DNA of 64,000 nucleotides from Dryococelus australis (GCA_029891345.1 CM056993.1:107430800-107494799); one strand, 5' to 3'; shown: positions 33,480 to 43,832, counted from the stretch's first letter. Made by a program: numbers and translations. Notes: generated by a model from the letters alone, not told the origin.

Positions 33480-34175
33480 GCTCCTGTCACGCCGTCAAGT
33501 TTTCTCGTCAAACTGCTTTCAATAAGTTGGGTCAAATAAAGTTGGGCAGTTATGACGTCATAAAAACGTCATACACGTCGCCATATTTGTCTGAAAAAGT
33601 TGGAAGGCTTCAGTTTCCATCAAACATTAGAAGATTCGACCGGTTATAAAATTTCTTTGATGTGTGACGAGCTCAGCCAATCAGAATCGTGAACGACACA
33701 AATGGACATCAAGAAACTTTAAAATAATGAACAATTGCTGGAAACGAAGTAGGTCATGAAAATAGTTAATTTATGTACAAGCTGTCTGGGGATGAATGCT
33801 ATTTTAAGTGAATACTGCACAAAATATTACGAACTCAGAGGCATTGAATTTCATTGTGCAAGAAAAATCTCTGATAAATAAAAAATTTGGATTTAGTAAA
33901 GAAGGGAAAATAAATTACAACATTCCTCATATTTCTTCCTGTAATGGACAGCGTGGAAAAACAAAAGCAATATTCCACTATGATAATAATTTTTAAATAC
34001 TAATTCAATTTAGATGCCCCCCGCAAATTTTTTTTGACAGAGTGACACACATTCAAACACATTCAAGATTATTCGATAACATTTGTTGGAGGCAAAAATT
34101 TTATCGGCGTATTTTATCTTAAAATTTTATTGTCAAATATAGTTGAAGGCAAAAATTTGACAGTGAGACAGGGGC
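33480..34175 (+). mobile_element. Unnamed element with about 30-bp GCYCCTGTC inverted ends
   Basis: Left GCTCCTGTCACGCCGTCAAG and inverted right GCCCCTGTCTCACTGTCAAA agree at most positions and continue into TTTT(C/T)(T/G)C. TTAA lies one base before the left end (33475-33478) and directly after the right end (34176-34179). About 696 bp, no credible transposase: the 62-codon frame 33808-33996 is unrecognised. A CREB-type TGACGTCA palindrome occurs at 33552. Superfamily unknown; TTAA flanks would suit piggyBac or Kolobok types. Confidence 0.72.
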
Positions 34176-34179
34176 TTAA

Positions 34180-35340
34180 GAGTGGAGTTTGTTAAGAAAT
34201 GTATACCTAACGCAGGTATGTTGTTAACTGTTGGCAGGTGTTGTACAACAGTTTGTAGGTATTATGTCACCCAGCGCTGTGTACCGGTTCCCTCCGCCGA
34301 GCGGCATTCAGCGGGCCACATTTCAAAGCCATGCAAGTGCAAATCGATTTTCAAGAGCACGTGTCGCTCAGAAAATTGTAGTCCGTCTACTTTAGCCTCC
34401 GTCTGTATTACACCGGCCCCTCGACATGCATGTAACACACGTCTGTCGCTTCTCCTTCCCTCAAACTCTCCGACTTCACTGCATGCATGAGCAACACTGT
34501 ACAAGGCTGGCGCTGTACGAATATTGAAAAAAAAAAAAATGAAAAAAAAGTACACGCGACTAAAACACAAACAAACACAAATACTTGTTAAGAATTAAAG
34601 ATATAATTCCGGTTTTTGGAATTACACGACAACATTTCCACGACCAAAAGTTTTTGATGGGAAAAGGGGGGGGGGGGGAGGGGTCGGAGAAGGATCTACA
34701 TCAGACGAGAGAAAAAAAATTAAATCATAATAAAGAAAAAGCTTACTGTGTGCTTACTACACTTGTCCTTAAGAAAGGGCTGCTAGTTGGGGAGGAGCTG
34801 GTGTGGCCAATAGAAAAACACCTAGCGGATGAACCAGAGCTACAAATGAAACATCAGCTATATAAAAACATATGTTTAAAATTACATTTTACAGTGATGA
34901 GGGGTTCAAAAACAACACAATGATCATTTTAAACCCAAGGTTTAAATTATGTGGGTCGATTTGCACTTGTGTGTGACGTGCTGATAGTTGCAATTCGTTC
35001 TAGCCTGAAGCGTTATTTTCTCGTGCACACAGATCTTGTACAGGTGAAATAGTTTGTATTCAAAACGTGTATTACAAATACCCTGCGACCCAGTTCACGC
35101 GACAATTAGACGGGGGCCTTAAGTTTACGTTGTAATTTTTTTCATTTGTACAACTTTGTTAGTATTATGGCTGCAGCAGAATAGGGCAAAATTTGGAGCT
35201 GACATAACATTATAAAAAATATATGAAGTGTAAAATATTTTAATTCGAGGAAAATGTCATCACGTACAATGCGTACAAGCTGAACAATGTTTGGTGCGAT
35301 TATAAAATTATTCATTTTTTTTTGGTATCAAACGCCTCTT
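34180..35340. other. Unassigned sequence
   Basis: Two opposing 102-codon frames (34182-34490, 34262-34570) and a 112-codon frame (34585-34923) are unrecognised. Contains a 13-G run (34666-34678). No repeat family identified. Confidence 0.35.
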
Positions 35341-35341
35341 A

Positions 35342-35730
35342 AAGGCTGTTCACGATAATGTGAGCACTATTGAAATCAACTTCAGAAAAAAGTCACTGCC
35401 CCTACCTGCATATTTTACTGGCTCACTGAGTGACATGCACCCAGTCAAATTGGTAATGATGGAGGGGAAATAGTTCCATATCTTAACGTCAAGTAAATAG
35501 TGTCAGGTAACCATCTGTGCAAATTGAAATTATTTGTTTTCCTCTCTGTTTTTAATGCACCTAATTATAATAATGAACAGATTTTGTAACATATTTACTT
35601 TTCTAATAATTCCACAGTTTGACTTGACGGAAGCATGAATAAAGTGATGAAGCCCACGGCAATGTTAATTTTACATAGGGCGGAGGAATACACAACGTGC
35701 GTACAAGTTTAAGCCGTGAACGGCCGCCTA
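35342..35730 (+). mobile_element. Family A MITE with a 3' sub-terminal deletion
   Basis: Starts AAGGCTGTTCACGATAATG after TA. Body normal to ACACAACGTGCGTACAAG, then jumps to CCGTGAACGGCCGCCTA, losing about 30 bp around TTAAGCAGGGCTTTC. Confidence 0.85.
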
Positions 35731-36190
35731 CAACTGTGGACAAACTTGAGATGGCAGGAAGAAGATAGAGATCACGGAGCTGCGCCAGATGCGGCCCACA
35801 GCAGCCGACACGTGGTCCATTGAGCGTCATTGTTCGCGGCGGACTGGCCAGCTGTCAGCGGCAGCCCCCGCACATACAGAATCAGAAGGGGGGCGGGGGG
35901 GGGGGCGCCACTGTCGCCAGCCGCTTATTAAACACTTGGCGCGGCCTAGGCACCTTTATTGTCCCCTTCGGCCAGACCCGCATTTCTACAACACAGAGTG
36001 AGCAAGTATACAGAGGTTAAACTGCAGCTTATCACTTCCAGTTATAGCAGCGGCGTAGGCAGAAATTAAATTTTTTGGTTTTGATGGTGGGGGGTGGGTG
36101 GCGGGAGTGTTCTTTATCCTATAACATTCTTTTGAGCTGAAGAATAACAGTAGAGGTAAACACCTGTATTTGTTTTTTATTTATTTTTAC
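35731..36190. other. Unassigned, partly GC-rich
   Basis: Short overlapping frames of 66-70 codons (35789-36020), unrecognised. An 11-G run lies at 35895-35905, a G-rich patch at 36089-36110. Confidence 0.35.
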
Positions 36191-36199
36191 TCTCTTCTT

Positions 36200-36392
36200 G
36201 CGTGCGTGGAGGTTAGTCGAAGGTTAGTCGGAACCAAGGACACAACGCGGTGTTAAAGGCCATGCCGTTACCAAGGCAACTAGGCAGGATAATGCCGCCG
36301 TGGTTTGCCGTTGCTTTCCGCAGGGATTCAACTCGGTTTGCCTTGATGGGAAGCGATTAGTCTAACCGCTCGGCCACTGCGGTCCGTGTTGT
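36200..36392 (-). mobile_element. tRNA-derived SINE, second type
   Basis: On the minus strand: GGACCGCAGTGGCCGAGCGG (A box TGGCCGAGCGG), GCTTCCCATCAAGGCAAACC, B box GAGTTGAATCC, then GCGGAAAGCAACGGCAAACC. The tail is A-rich (AAATAAATAAAAAAC). The head is close to that of the main SINE family but the body differs and resembles the SINE at 43170. Confidence 0.75.
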
Positions 36393-36473
36393 TTTTTATA
36401 CCGTTTTATTTACCTAATTCCTCGTCTTACTAATTTCTAACTATATGTTCTCAATGTGTCCTTCATCTTTAGG

Positions 36474-36548
36474 AGCGAAGGGGTGATTTGAACCCGGAAC
36501 ACACACCCCCGCCCTCTCTTGCCATGACCCCTGAACCATGGTGATGTA
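36474..36548 (-). mobile_element. tRNA-like head, probable SINE fragment
   Basis: Minus strand CCATGGTTCAGGGGTCATGG (A-box-like TGGTTCAGGGG) and GTTCCGGGTTCAAATC (B box). No cloverleaf with a convincing acceptor stem is apparent, so I do not call a tRNA gene. Confidence 0.5.
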
Positions 36549-36614
36549 TATGAATCTACGCTGTACACAGCGGAAATCGACATTCAATAAAGGAAGTCAA
36601 TCACTTTGGTGGTA

Positions 36615-36985
36615 TAGGTTATTCACGGTAAAGTGAGCACTCTTGAAACTCCTGCTAAAAATTTACTTTTATGCACACTCCATATACTTCCGCCATATGT
36701 CAAATTTAACATTACCATGAGCCTTGTCACTTTATTCATGTGTCAGTCAAGTGAAACTTTGAAATACTTAGCAAAGTAAATGTCAAAGTAATAATTTCAG
36801 TAAACATAAATGTTTACCTCGTATTGAAAATTCGACACTAAGAGGTGGACCTACATTTCTCTCAATCGTTGCTATTTTTATGGGGTGCACGATAGTCACT
36901 GTGCCCGTTAAAATACACACAGGTAGGGGCAGTGACCTTTTTCGAAGGTTGATTTCGAAAGTGCTCACTTTATCGTGACAGCCTT
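36615..36985 (-). mobile_element. Family A MITE
   Basis: TA, TAGGTTATTCACGGTAAAG ... TATCGTGACAGCCTT, TA (36986-36987). Reverse orientation, with internal deletions (about 371 bp). Confidence 0.9.
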
Positions 36986-37204
36986 TATACGCTATCCCTC
37001 GTTTAAACCATGCATCGTAGTCCCACAAACAGATGTTGCCAATAACATCAAGCACAAACACATTTATATATATACGCACGCGGCAGAGCTTTAAAGTAAT
37101 ACCACTACAGTTCCGAACCAAAAACTTCGTTCGTTGCAACGCCTAAAAGTGTTAAAACATGAACTCCAGCCGCAAACGACAGAGAAATGCCGCCAGGAGC
37201 CAGT

Positions 37205-37775
37205 AACATCACGACGGCCTTTCGCTATGGTCAAGATCAATCGATTGCGTGTATAAAAACATTTGTGTGGCGTAGTTATGGTGAAATTGTACGAGTTTAA
37301 TGTAAAAAAACTAAGAAAAGTTAACACAATGTCGACCTACACTCGTCGAAAATCCAAGTCGAAATACAGAAATTGTATACGGTTGGAAAGAGCATCTCAA
37401 CATCTCAAAAGTAATCCAGTGGTAGGCTGTTCACGGTAAAGTGAGCACTTGTGAAGCCATTGCCACTTTTTTCTTTCAGCAATTTTTTATCCTTTAACCA
37501 ACCTTTTTGAATAAATATTGGGCTGTAAGTAATAAACATAGTGTGTATATTCCACCACACTAGGAAGTTAACGTACAGGACTAAAATAAACTATATTTAT
37601 TGACTATTATTTCAAATGAGAGGGCTTTCAAAAGTGCTCACTTCATCGTGAACAGCCTATACCCATAAAACTCCATATGATCGAGTGAAACAGTGTCGGA
37701 AACGTAGCAAAAATAAAAAAAACCATGAAGGCGTCCAAGCACGTCAACTCACCTTTATACAATTTAAGATGCTAA
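37205..37775 (+). repeat. Family H repeat, copy carrying a MITE
   Basis: Colinear with 14850-15145 except for the A' insertion at 37423-37659. Upstream (37155-37215) is a family I fragment (AACTCCAGCCGCAAACG, CCAGTAACATC). Confidence 0.8.
37423..37659 (+). mobile_element. Short family A' MITE inserted in family H
   Basis: 237 bp, TAGGCTGTTCACGGTAAAG ... TCATCGTGAACAGCCTA. The ends are those of family A, but the interior (AATAAATATTGGGC, GGAAGTTAACG, GACTAAAATAAA, AAATGAGAGGGC) is different and shared with 38613, 49746 and 62348. Removing it restores the sequence CCAGTGGTACCCATAAA of the empty site at 15058. Confidence 0.92.
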
Positions 37776-37811
37776 TAGTCTTAATGTATTTTGATAAGCG
37801 CATGGCTACCA

Positions 37812-38142
37812 GTCAATAGGAGAATGGCAATGGTTACTTCAGACTTTTCTGGATCCTGCTAAAGTTCTACTTCCAGGATATTCCTCCACTTCGTGCAAAC
37901 TACGCTTAAATAAGTCTGGAAAATTACTCCAAAGGACAACGCACTGAATTCGGATGCACTCCCAATACACGTTTCCTCGCTGGTTCCTATTCAAATTATT
38001 TATAAATGAAGCATTGTAATTTATAGATATAATATGAATAACATTTCAATTCAACAGAAAAAAGTAACTTTTATGATCACAAGTATAAAACGCTGGAGAT
38101 ATGTGGCATATGTTGGACATAACTAAACACGCCATACTTGGA
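37812..38142 (-). mobile_element. Family F MITE, reverse, truncated
   Basis: GGCAATGGTTACTTCAGAC, AAGTTCTACTTCCAGGATAT and ATTCCTCCACTTCGTGCAAA match F in reverse. Homology fades near 38142 before the second terminus. Confidence 0.78.
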
Positions 38143-38580
38143 GCGGAAAAAAACCGCGTGCGAGTACTTGGAACAGGTGTTCAGTGATGTCCACGCCATG
38201 CGGGCAGCCATTAGCGAGCGACGCCTGGCGTCGGCTCTTACATGTGGCGTGCGCGCGCCTCGCTCGACATCTGGCGCCATTACGGCGTCCACCTCTCCCC
38301 AACCTCCCTTTCAATTTTTTTTATGTGCTCAGGATGGACAACCGCTTGCTGTCGCTAAATGAATTGTCGGCGGTCCTTGTCGCAGATGGCTAATAACGCC
38401 CTCCTCTTCGACAGAACAACCAGCTACTCCCCTCTCTCTCACGCCCTCTCTCTCTGCGAATCACGCTGATTGAAACATGGAGCCCGCAGCGGACGCATGG
38501 CGTGAGGCGCGCATGCGTACTTGAAGCGAAGCATCGCGGGTTACCCTTATCCCACCCCACCACGTAAAGCTACGCGTGGA
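38143..38580. other. GC-rich, CpG-rich segment
   Basis: About 440 bp rich in CG dinucleotides, with pyrimidine-rich stretches (CTCTCTCTC near 38432-38455). Overlapping frames of 70-74 codons are unrecognised. Could be a CpG-rich promoter region; no transcript features are identifiable. Confidence 0.4.
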
Positions 38581-38583
38581 AGC

Positions 38584-38940
38584 AATAGGCTAAAGATGAG
38601 GTAGATCGACTATAGGCTACTCACGGTAAAGTGAGCACATTTGAAAGCCCTCTCGTTTGGAATAATAGTCAATAAATATACTTTATTTCGGCATTAGACG
38701 TTAACTTCCGAGCGCGGTGGTATATATACGAAGTGACAATATTTACTTAAAAAGGTAATCAAAGGATTACAAATGGCTGAAAGAAAAAAGTAACTTTGGC
38801 CTGAAAACTACTCATTTTACCGTGAACAGCCTGTATTCGTCTTCTGCACACGTACCCAACATTCACCAAACCAAAACCCACACAGCTGTCAAACTCACGT
38901 GGTCAACAGTGATGAACGTGTTTGTTTATATCTTAATTTT
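38584..38940 (+). repeat. Family M repeat, copy carrying a MITE
   Basis: GCTAAAGATGAGGTAGATCG on the left and TTCGTCTTCTGCACACGTAC on the right are contiguous in the 15.4-kb copy (reverse strand) except for a TA. Confidence 0.82.
38613..38833 (-). mobile_element. Short family A' MITE inserted in family M
   Basis: 221 bp, TAGGCTACTCACGGTAAAG ... ACCGTGAACAGCCTG, with TA at 38611-38612 and 38834-38835. Interior matches A' in reverse (AGTCAATAAATATAC, GACGTTAACTTCCGAG). Confidence 0.92.
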
Positions 38941-38978
38941 CAAAAGACAAGCCCTTTCCTATGAATAACATGATTTTA

Positions 38979-39402
38979 AAGGCTGTTGGCGATGAAGTGA
39001 GAATTTTTGAAATCAACCGTAGAAAAAAGTCACTGCCCCTGCCTCCCATATTTTTACAGGAGAACTGAGTGACATACGCCCAGTAAAGTTGGTAACGAAG
39101 GATGGACAGTAGTTCCATATCTTAACATGGAATAAAAAGTGTTAGGTGTCCATTTGTGATATCTTAAATTATTTCTTTTACCTTTTTTTAAAATTTTAAT
39201 GCATCTAAATGTAAAAATGAGTAGATTTGAAAAATATTTGCGTTTGTTATAATTTCACAAGTTTCACTTGACCGACGCATGAATAAAGTGATGAGGCCCA
39301 TGGGAAATGTCAATTTTACATAGGGCGGAAGAAGACACAGTGTGCATGCAAGTGATCTTAAGCAGGGCTTTGAAAAGTACTCATTTTACCGTGATCAGCC
39401 TA
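38979..39402 (+). mobile_element. Family A MITE, full length
   Basis: TA, AAGGCTGTTGGCGATGAAG ... ACCGTGATCAGCCTA, TA. Its last four bases plus the TA duplication and AC form CCTATAAC (39399-39406), which is the target of the next element. Shares the variant GAAGGATGGACAGTAG with the copy at 40390, so these two are sister copies. Confidence 0.93.
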
Positions 39403-39406
39403 TAAC

Positions 39407-39693
39407 TAGAGCCAAGAGTATTTCGCGAATTCATTCGGAGACGAAGTAAACTCCAAACACTTGTTCTTTTCTCCTACTGTTGCGATTGGACGACAGTTAT
39501 TTAGACACACCCCGTTTAACTGTGAGCCAGTAATATGCAGGAAGCAGGAGTGTGGGCGAGTGTTTAACAGTCCTGTACAGAGGCCTCACTTGATCATAGC
39601 AACCAATAAGCAAACGATAATGTCTGGAGTGTATAGAGTGTTGTCCAGCCTAGCTTGCTGTCAACTCAATCCGCGAAATACTCGGAGGTTATG
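39407..39693 (-). mobile_element. Family D hAT-type MITE, first unit of third serial array
   Basis: TAGAGCCAAGAGTATTTCGCG to CGCGAAATACTCGGAGGTTATG, 287 bp, between exact CCTATAAC copies at 39399-39406 and 39694-39701. Contains AACCAATAAGCAAACGAT and ACAGAGGCCTCACTTG in reverse D orientation. The right terminus is diverged. Confidence 0.92.
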
Positions 39694-39701
39694 CCTATAA
39701 C

Positions 39702-39996
39702 TAGGGGAACCTATTTTTCGCGGAAAGATTTAAGGCCTAGTTGTGTTCCAACGTACTTTATTTCAGAACCACTTTCGTGACTGGGTAATTTGAATTGTTA
39801 CGCGTCTTATCTGTCCGCCCGCGAATCACAGACGATCAGTATCGGAGAAACTTAACTTTGATTGGCTCACTCATGCAACAGACTGTCTTCACACAAAGAC
39901 AAGAGGCCAGTAGTCAAATGAAGATTGCAAGTGTGGATATGGGATATTGAAGTTTAGCCTCCGCGTAAATCTTTTCGCGAAAAGTAGGTGGCCCTT
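39702..39996 (-). mobile_element. Family B hAT-type MITE, second unit of third serial array
   Basis: TAGGGGAACCTATTTTTCGCG to AGTAGGTGGCCCTT, 295 bp, between exact CCTATAAC copies at 39694-39701 and 39997-40004. Confidence 0.93.
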
Positions 39997-40004
39997 CCTA
40001 TAAC

Positions 40005-40387
40005 AGTTTGAATTCAATATAACTACATTAAAAATTGGGCTAGGGGAAGTGTACGAACATCTCAAAGTACTTGTTTAAATAGTGTTATAACCCCAAAACC
40101 TTTCTACGTCGTTTATGGTAGGATAGTCGTATTAGCAGAAAAGCAGTCCAGTATTGGAAAACGGAGAGTAGGTAATGCGCAACTCGGGTGCCCACTCTAA
40201 ATCATTTTCTCTCGACGGTGGGAGCGGACAGTGTGCTAGTTGCGGTGTGGAAAGATCTGGGTTCGAGCCTTGGGTAATAACCATTGTTTTGCGGTATGCG
40301 GGACACATATTAAACAAGTGATGGAGTTATTTTCAACTTATTGATTAGAGAGCTCCGAAACTGGCGACTGATAATAATATTTTGCCT
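40005..40387. other. Unassigned, with a possible tRNA-like motif
   Basis: A B-box-like GGGTTCGAGCC at 40258 follows CTAGTTGCGGTGTGG; this may be an old SINE head. Nothing else recognised. Confidence 0.35.
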
Positions 40388-40389
40388 TA

Positions 40390-40810
40390 AAGCTTGTTCA
40401 CGATAAAGTGAGAACTTTTGAAATCAACCTTTGAAAACAGTCACTTGTCCTGCCTGCATATATTATAACGGGCGCACCGAGTGACATGCGCCCAGTAAAA
40501 TTGGTAACGAAGGATGGACAGTAGTTCCATATCTTAACGTGGAATAAAAAGTGTTAGGTGTCCATTTGTGATAACTTAAATTATTTCTTTCACTTTCTGC
40601 TTTTTTAATGCATAGAAGTACCAAGATGAGCAGATTATTACAATGCTTACTTTCCTAATAACTTTACAGTTTCGCTTGACCGAGGCATGAATAAAGTGCT
40701 GAGACTCGTGGCATTGTTGATTTTACGTAAGGTGGAAGAAGACACGACGTGCATACAAATAGACCTTAAGCAGGGCTTTCAAAAGTACTCATTTTACCGT
40801 GAACAGTATA
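40390..40810 (+). mobile_element. Family A MITE, full length
   Basis: TA, AAGCTTGTTCACGATAAAG ... ACCGTGAACAGTATA, TA. Sister of the copy at 38979 by shared variants. The 62-codon frame 40687-40875 overruns its end and is not a gene. Confidence 0.92.
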
Positions 40811-40834
40811 TAGTAAATGAAACTCATTTGTACC

Positions 40835-41045
40835 GGGAACTCCAGCTGCAAACGCCAGAAAAATGGCGGCGCTAGCCAGTAACATGGCGCTACGCAGTCC
40901 GCGCAATCAGCGTTTGGTAACTTACTTTCCAGCACACAGCTCGACCAATAGGAATTATTTTGAAACAAGATGTAGCCAATAAAACAAAATGCCCACTTGT
41001 AGATTCTCGCCTGCTCAATCAGAAAATGGGTTTCTCACGGAATAA
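40835..41045 (+). repeat. Family I repeat
   Basis: GGAACTCCAGCTGCAAACGC, AAAATGGCGGCGCTAGCCAG, CGACCAATAGGAATT and GCTCAATCAGAAAATGGG recur in part at 37155, 50290-50430, 63068-63190 and (reverse) 9730-9945. Boundaries uncertain. Confidence 0.6.
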
Positions 41046-41098
41046 ACCGCAACGATATTTCACTTCTGATTATGTATCTATTTTGTGTTAGGATTCTA

Positions 41099-41492
41099 TA
41101 GCATATTCACGGTTTCATCACATTAAATGAAAATTAAACCTTTGAAAAATCACCCCTGAATGATATGTTTCGATGTTTCCTAAATATGTCACACATCACA
41201 TGAATTTTATAATTCTATTAAAGTAAACGTAACTTATTTTTGGTTGAATTGATATTTAACTTATATTTTACTTATAAATTATATTATGTCATTTATAATT
41301 CATATAAATAAAATAGTGGGAAAGTAGGTGTGTTGGTAATGCCTAGTAAAAAATAATTCTCATGTAAAATATTATCAAATTGAGTGTGCACGAATGCGGT
41401 GCGTTCTCCATTTGGTAACGAGACGGAGTAATATTTTGAACATATTACTTTAGCGGGCTTCAGAAAAGTTGGAAGTAACCATGAATGGACTA
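41099..41492 (+). mobile_element. Family F MITE, full length
   Basis: TA, TAGCATATTCACGGTTTC ... AGTAACCATGAATGGACTA, TA. About 394 bp; clear inverted ends and AT-rich core. Confidence 0.9.
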
Positions 41493-41684
41493 TAGTAGCG
41501 GTACAGGAGGACGTGGGTTCGCGTCTCGAGGTAAAGGTGCACTTTTAAGACGGTTAATGATACACCGTTTTGAATTAGTCACTTCCTTTTTTACTGTATT
41601 AATCTCATAAAATCTGTTTAAAATGTTAGCCCCCACGAAGACTTGATATTCAGATGCATGATCCTCCGAGCAAAACACATTCTA

Positions 41685-42081
41685 AAGGCTGTTCACGATA
41701 AAGCGAGCAGTTTTGAAATCAACCTCCAACCTGCATACATTTTAACGGGTGCACTGAATGACATGCGCCCAGTAAAATTGGTAACGATGGAGGGAAAGTA
41801 GCGCCATTATTAAGGTCGAATTAAAAGTGTTAAGTAACCGTTAACGATATATTAAATTATTTATTTTGCTTTCTGTTTTTTTAATTCACCGAAGTGTTAA
41901 AATGAGCAGATTTGTAAAATATCTGCTTTAGTAATTATGTCACGTTTTCACACCTGATCGACGCATGAATAAAGTGACTAGGTCCATAACAGTGTTAATT
42001 TTACATAAGGTGGAATAATACACAACGTGCACACAAATAGATCTTAATCAGAGTTTTCAACAGTTTACCGTGAACGGCCTA
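41685..42081 (+). mobile_element. Family A MITE, full length with internal deletion
   Basis: TA, AAGGCTGTTCACGATAAAG ... TACCGTGAACGGCCTA, TA. About 20 bp around the AGAAAAAAGTCACTGCC block is missing. Confidence 0.92.
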
Positions 42082-42510
42082 TACTTAGATTCTCCATACG
42101 TAAGTAGGGTGCAAGAAAAACTCATTGCGAGAAAATCTCGAAACAATTTTAACTCTGTTCTCATAAACTCCCCAACACATGCCGGTGCGCTGATCAATGG
42201 ATGTCTTAATTGGGCCTATTAATTTTTTAAACATAAAAAATGTCATAGTCTATAGTATGCTCCGTCGTACCTTAGTGACCACAGCCTCGAACTTCGCAAA
42301 ACAATATGGTTGTTCAAGCAATTAAAGTTCAAGTTGGCCAGCACAACACGAGTAGTTACAGAAAATGTTTTACGTATAAAAACTGACCCATTACATTAAT
42401 ACTGTTTTCCAGACACACTTATATAATATTAAATTGTTGGAATTTTGATATACCTACTACGAGAATTACCGAAATATCGTAATGTCATAAAACTTTATGT
42501 AATGTACTTT
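42082..42510. other. Unassigned AT-rich sequence
   Basis: No frame or repeat recognised. Confidence 0.35.
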
Positions 42511-42512
42511 TA

Positions 42513-42898
42513 TAGCCTATTCGCGATTTCTTCACTCTTTTTGAGTCAAACCTTTATAAAATCACCCCATGTCTGACGTATTTAGTTATTTCATAAATAT
42601 GTCATGTATCAGAAGAGCTTTTAATACCCCTGTTAACATATAAGTATCTTATTTGTCGTTAATTTGAAGTTTTACCTATATTATATTTATAAATAAATAA
42701 TATCTCATTTATAATAAACATAAATAAAAACAGTGAGAACAAATCTGCATTGGTAACGCCCAGAAATAAGAAATAGTTCTCATACAAAATATTATTACAA
42801 TATAGTGCGTACTAATTCGGTGCGTCGCCCTTTGGTGCAGTTTTCTAGACTTAGTTTGCACGACGCGGAGGAATATCCTGGAAGTAGAACTTTGGTGG
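42513..42898 (+). mobile_element. Family F MITE, 3' truncated
   Basis: TA, TAGCCTATTCGCGATTTC, AAATCACCCCATGTCTGACG, GACGCGGAGGAATATCCTGG; homology stops after GTAGAACTTTGG, before the right terminus. Confidence 0.88.
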
Positions 42899-43059
42899 TA
42901 GAAGTGGGTGTAATAAATCAAACAAGGCATAATTCAGCAGGATATTATACAATAAAAAAATTTTGGCCCAAAAACGTTATCATGCACTAGCCAAAAAAAA
43001 ACCTGAAAACAATGCAGTCATATATTTTGCAGGACTCTAATGCTTTTTTAAATATAAGT

Positions 43060-43352
43060 ATTCAACGCGTGCTTGGTGGTGGTGAAGGTAGTAAGAAAGA
43101 TGGTGGAGTTGAAGGCGGTGGTGGTGATATTTGGTAATGGAGGAGGCGATGATAATGAGGAAGTTGGCAACCGTAAGTATGGTTGGCACCCCGCGGCGTG
43201 CCCAAGACAACTGTGTAAAATGACTCGCGGTCGGTCTGTGATTGCCTTCCGCGGTACTGTAGTAAGCGAGTTACGGTGGTGACGGGAATCGAACCACGAC
43301 CCCTCGGCTGGGATGGACCAATGGTAGCCACTACACCACTTGTGTGAAATAA
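43060..43352 (-). mobile_element. tRNA-derived SINE, third type, with CCA-rich tail
   Basis: Minus strand: A box TGGTGTAGTGG (43330s), CCATCCCAGCCGAGGGGTCG, B box GGTTCGATTCC (about 43287), then CCGCGGAAGGCAATCACAGA and, at the far end, a CCACCACC-rich tail (plus-strand GGTGGTGG at 43073-43150). The body block GCGGAA(A/G)GCAA is shared with the SINE at 36200. Confidence 0.72.
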
Positions 43353-43437
43353 GGTGTTACAAGACAGCTGAACGTATTGTTCTAGTTTCATTTACATTGT
43401 GGTCAAACCGTGGTAAATAAATATAAGGAGCTATATG

Positions 43438-43712
43438 TAGGGATAGGAAAATTTCGCGAGTTCAATGACCTGTAGGCTAACTCCTCACTCCTCTGCATAC
43501 TGGAGCCTCAGTTGTGTGTTTATTGGCTGTTGCCCCACACCTGGCAATTATGGGATTCGCAAGGTGTTTCCTTGCAAGTCTGCTATTGGCTCAGAGGCGT
43601 GCAGGGCGGGTCTAATAAACTGTGATCTAATTGCGAATGTGACTTCACTATATTCTATGTGTTTGACGTCTATCTTGTCCCGAAATGAATTCGCGAAATT
43701 TTCCTATCCCTA
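43438..43712 (-). mobile_element. C-related hAT-type MITE
   Basis: TAGGGATAGGAAAATTTCGCG and the exact inverse CGCGAAATTTTCCTATCCCTA give a perfect 21-bp inverted repeat. TSD GCTATATG (43430-43437) and GCTATAGG (43713-43720) differ at one base. Interior (AGCCTCAG, TATTGGCTGTTG, CTTGCAAGTCTGCTATTGGC) is distinct from families B, C and D. Confidence 0.92.
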
Positions 43713-43832
43713 GCTATAGGTTACTGTATGTTTAAATTGTTAAACATCCGGATGTTACATAATATGCTATGGCGTCGGGGGAGCATTGTTAAGTTAACTA
43801 CATCAACTACCTTATTCAGAGCCACGTTAATA

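Noticed and set aside
43274..43352. Functional tRNA gene on the minus strand
   Set aside because: B box is perfect, but the head is followed by a SINE-like body and tail and does not form a clear cloverleaf.
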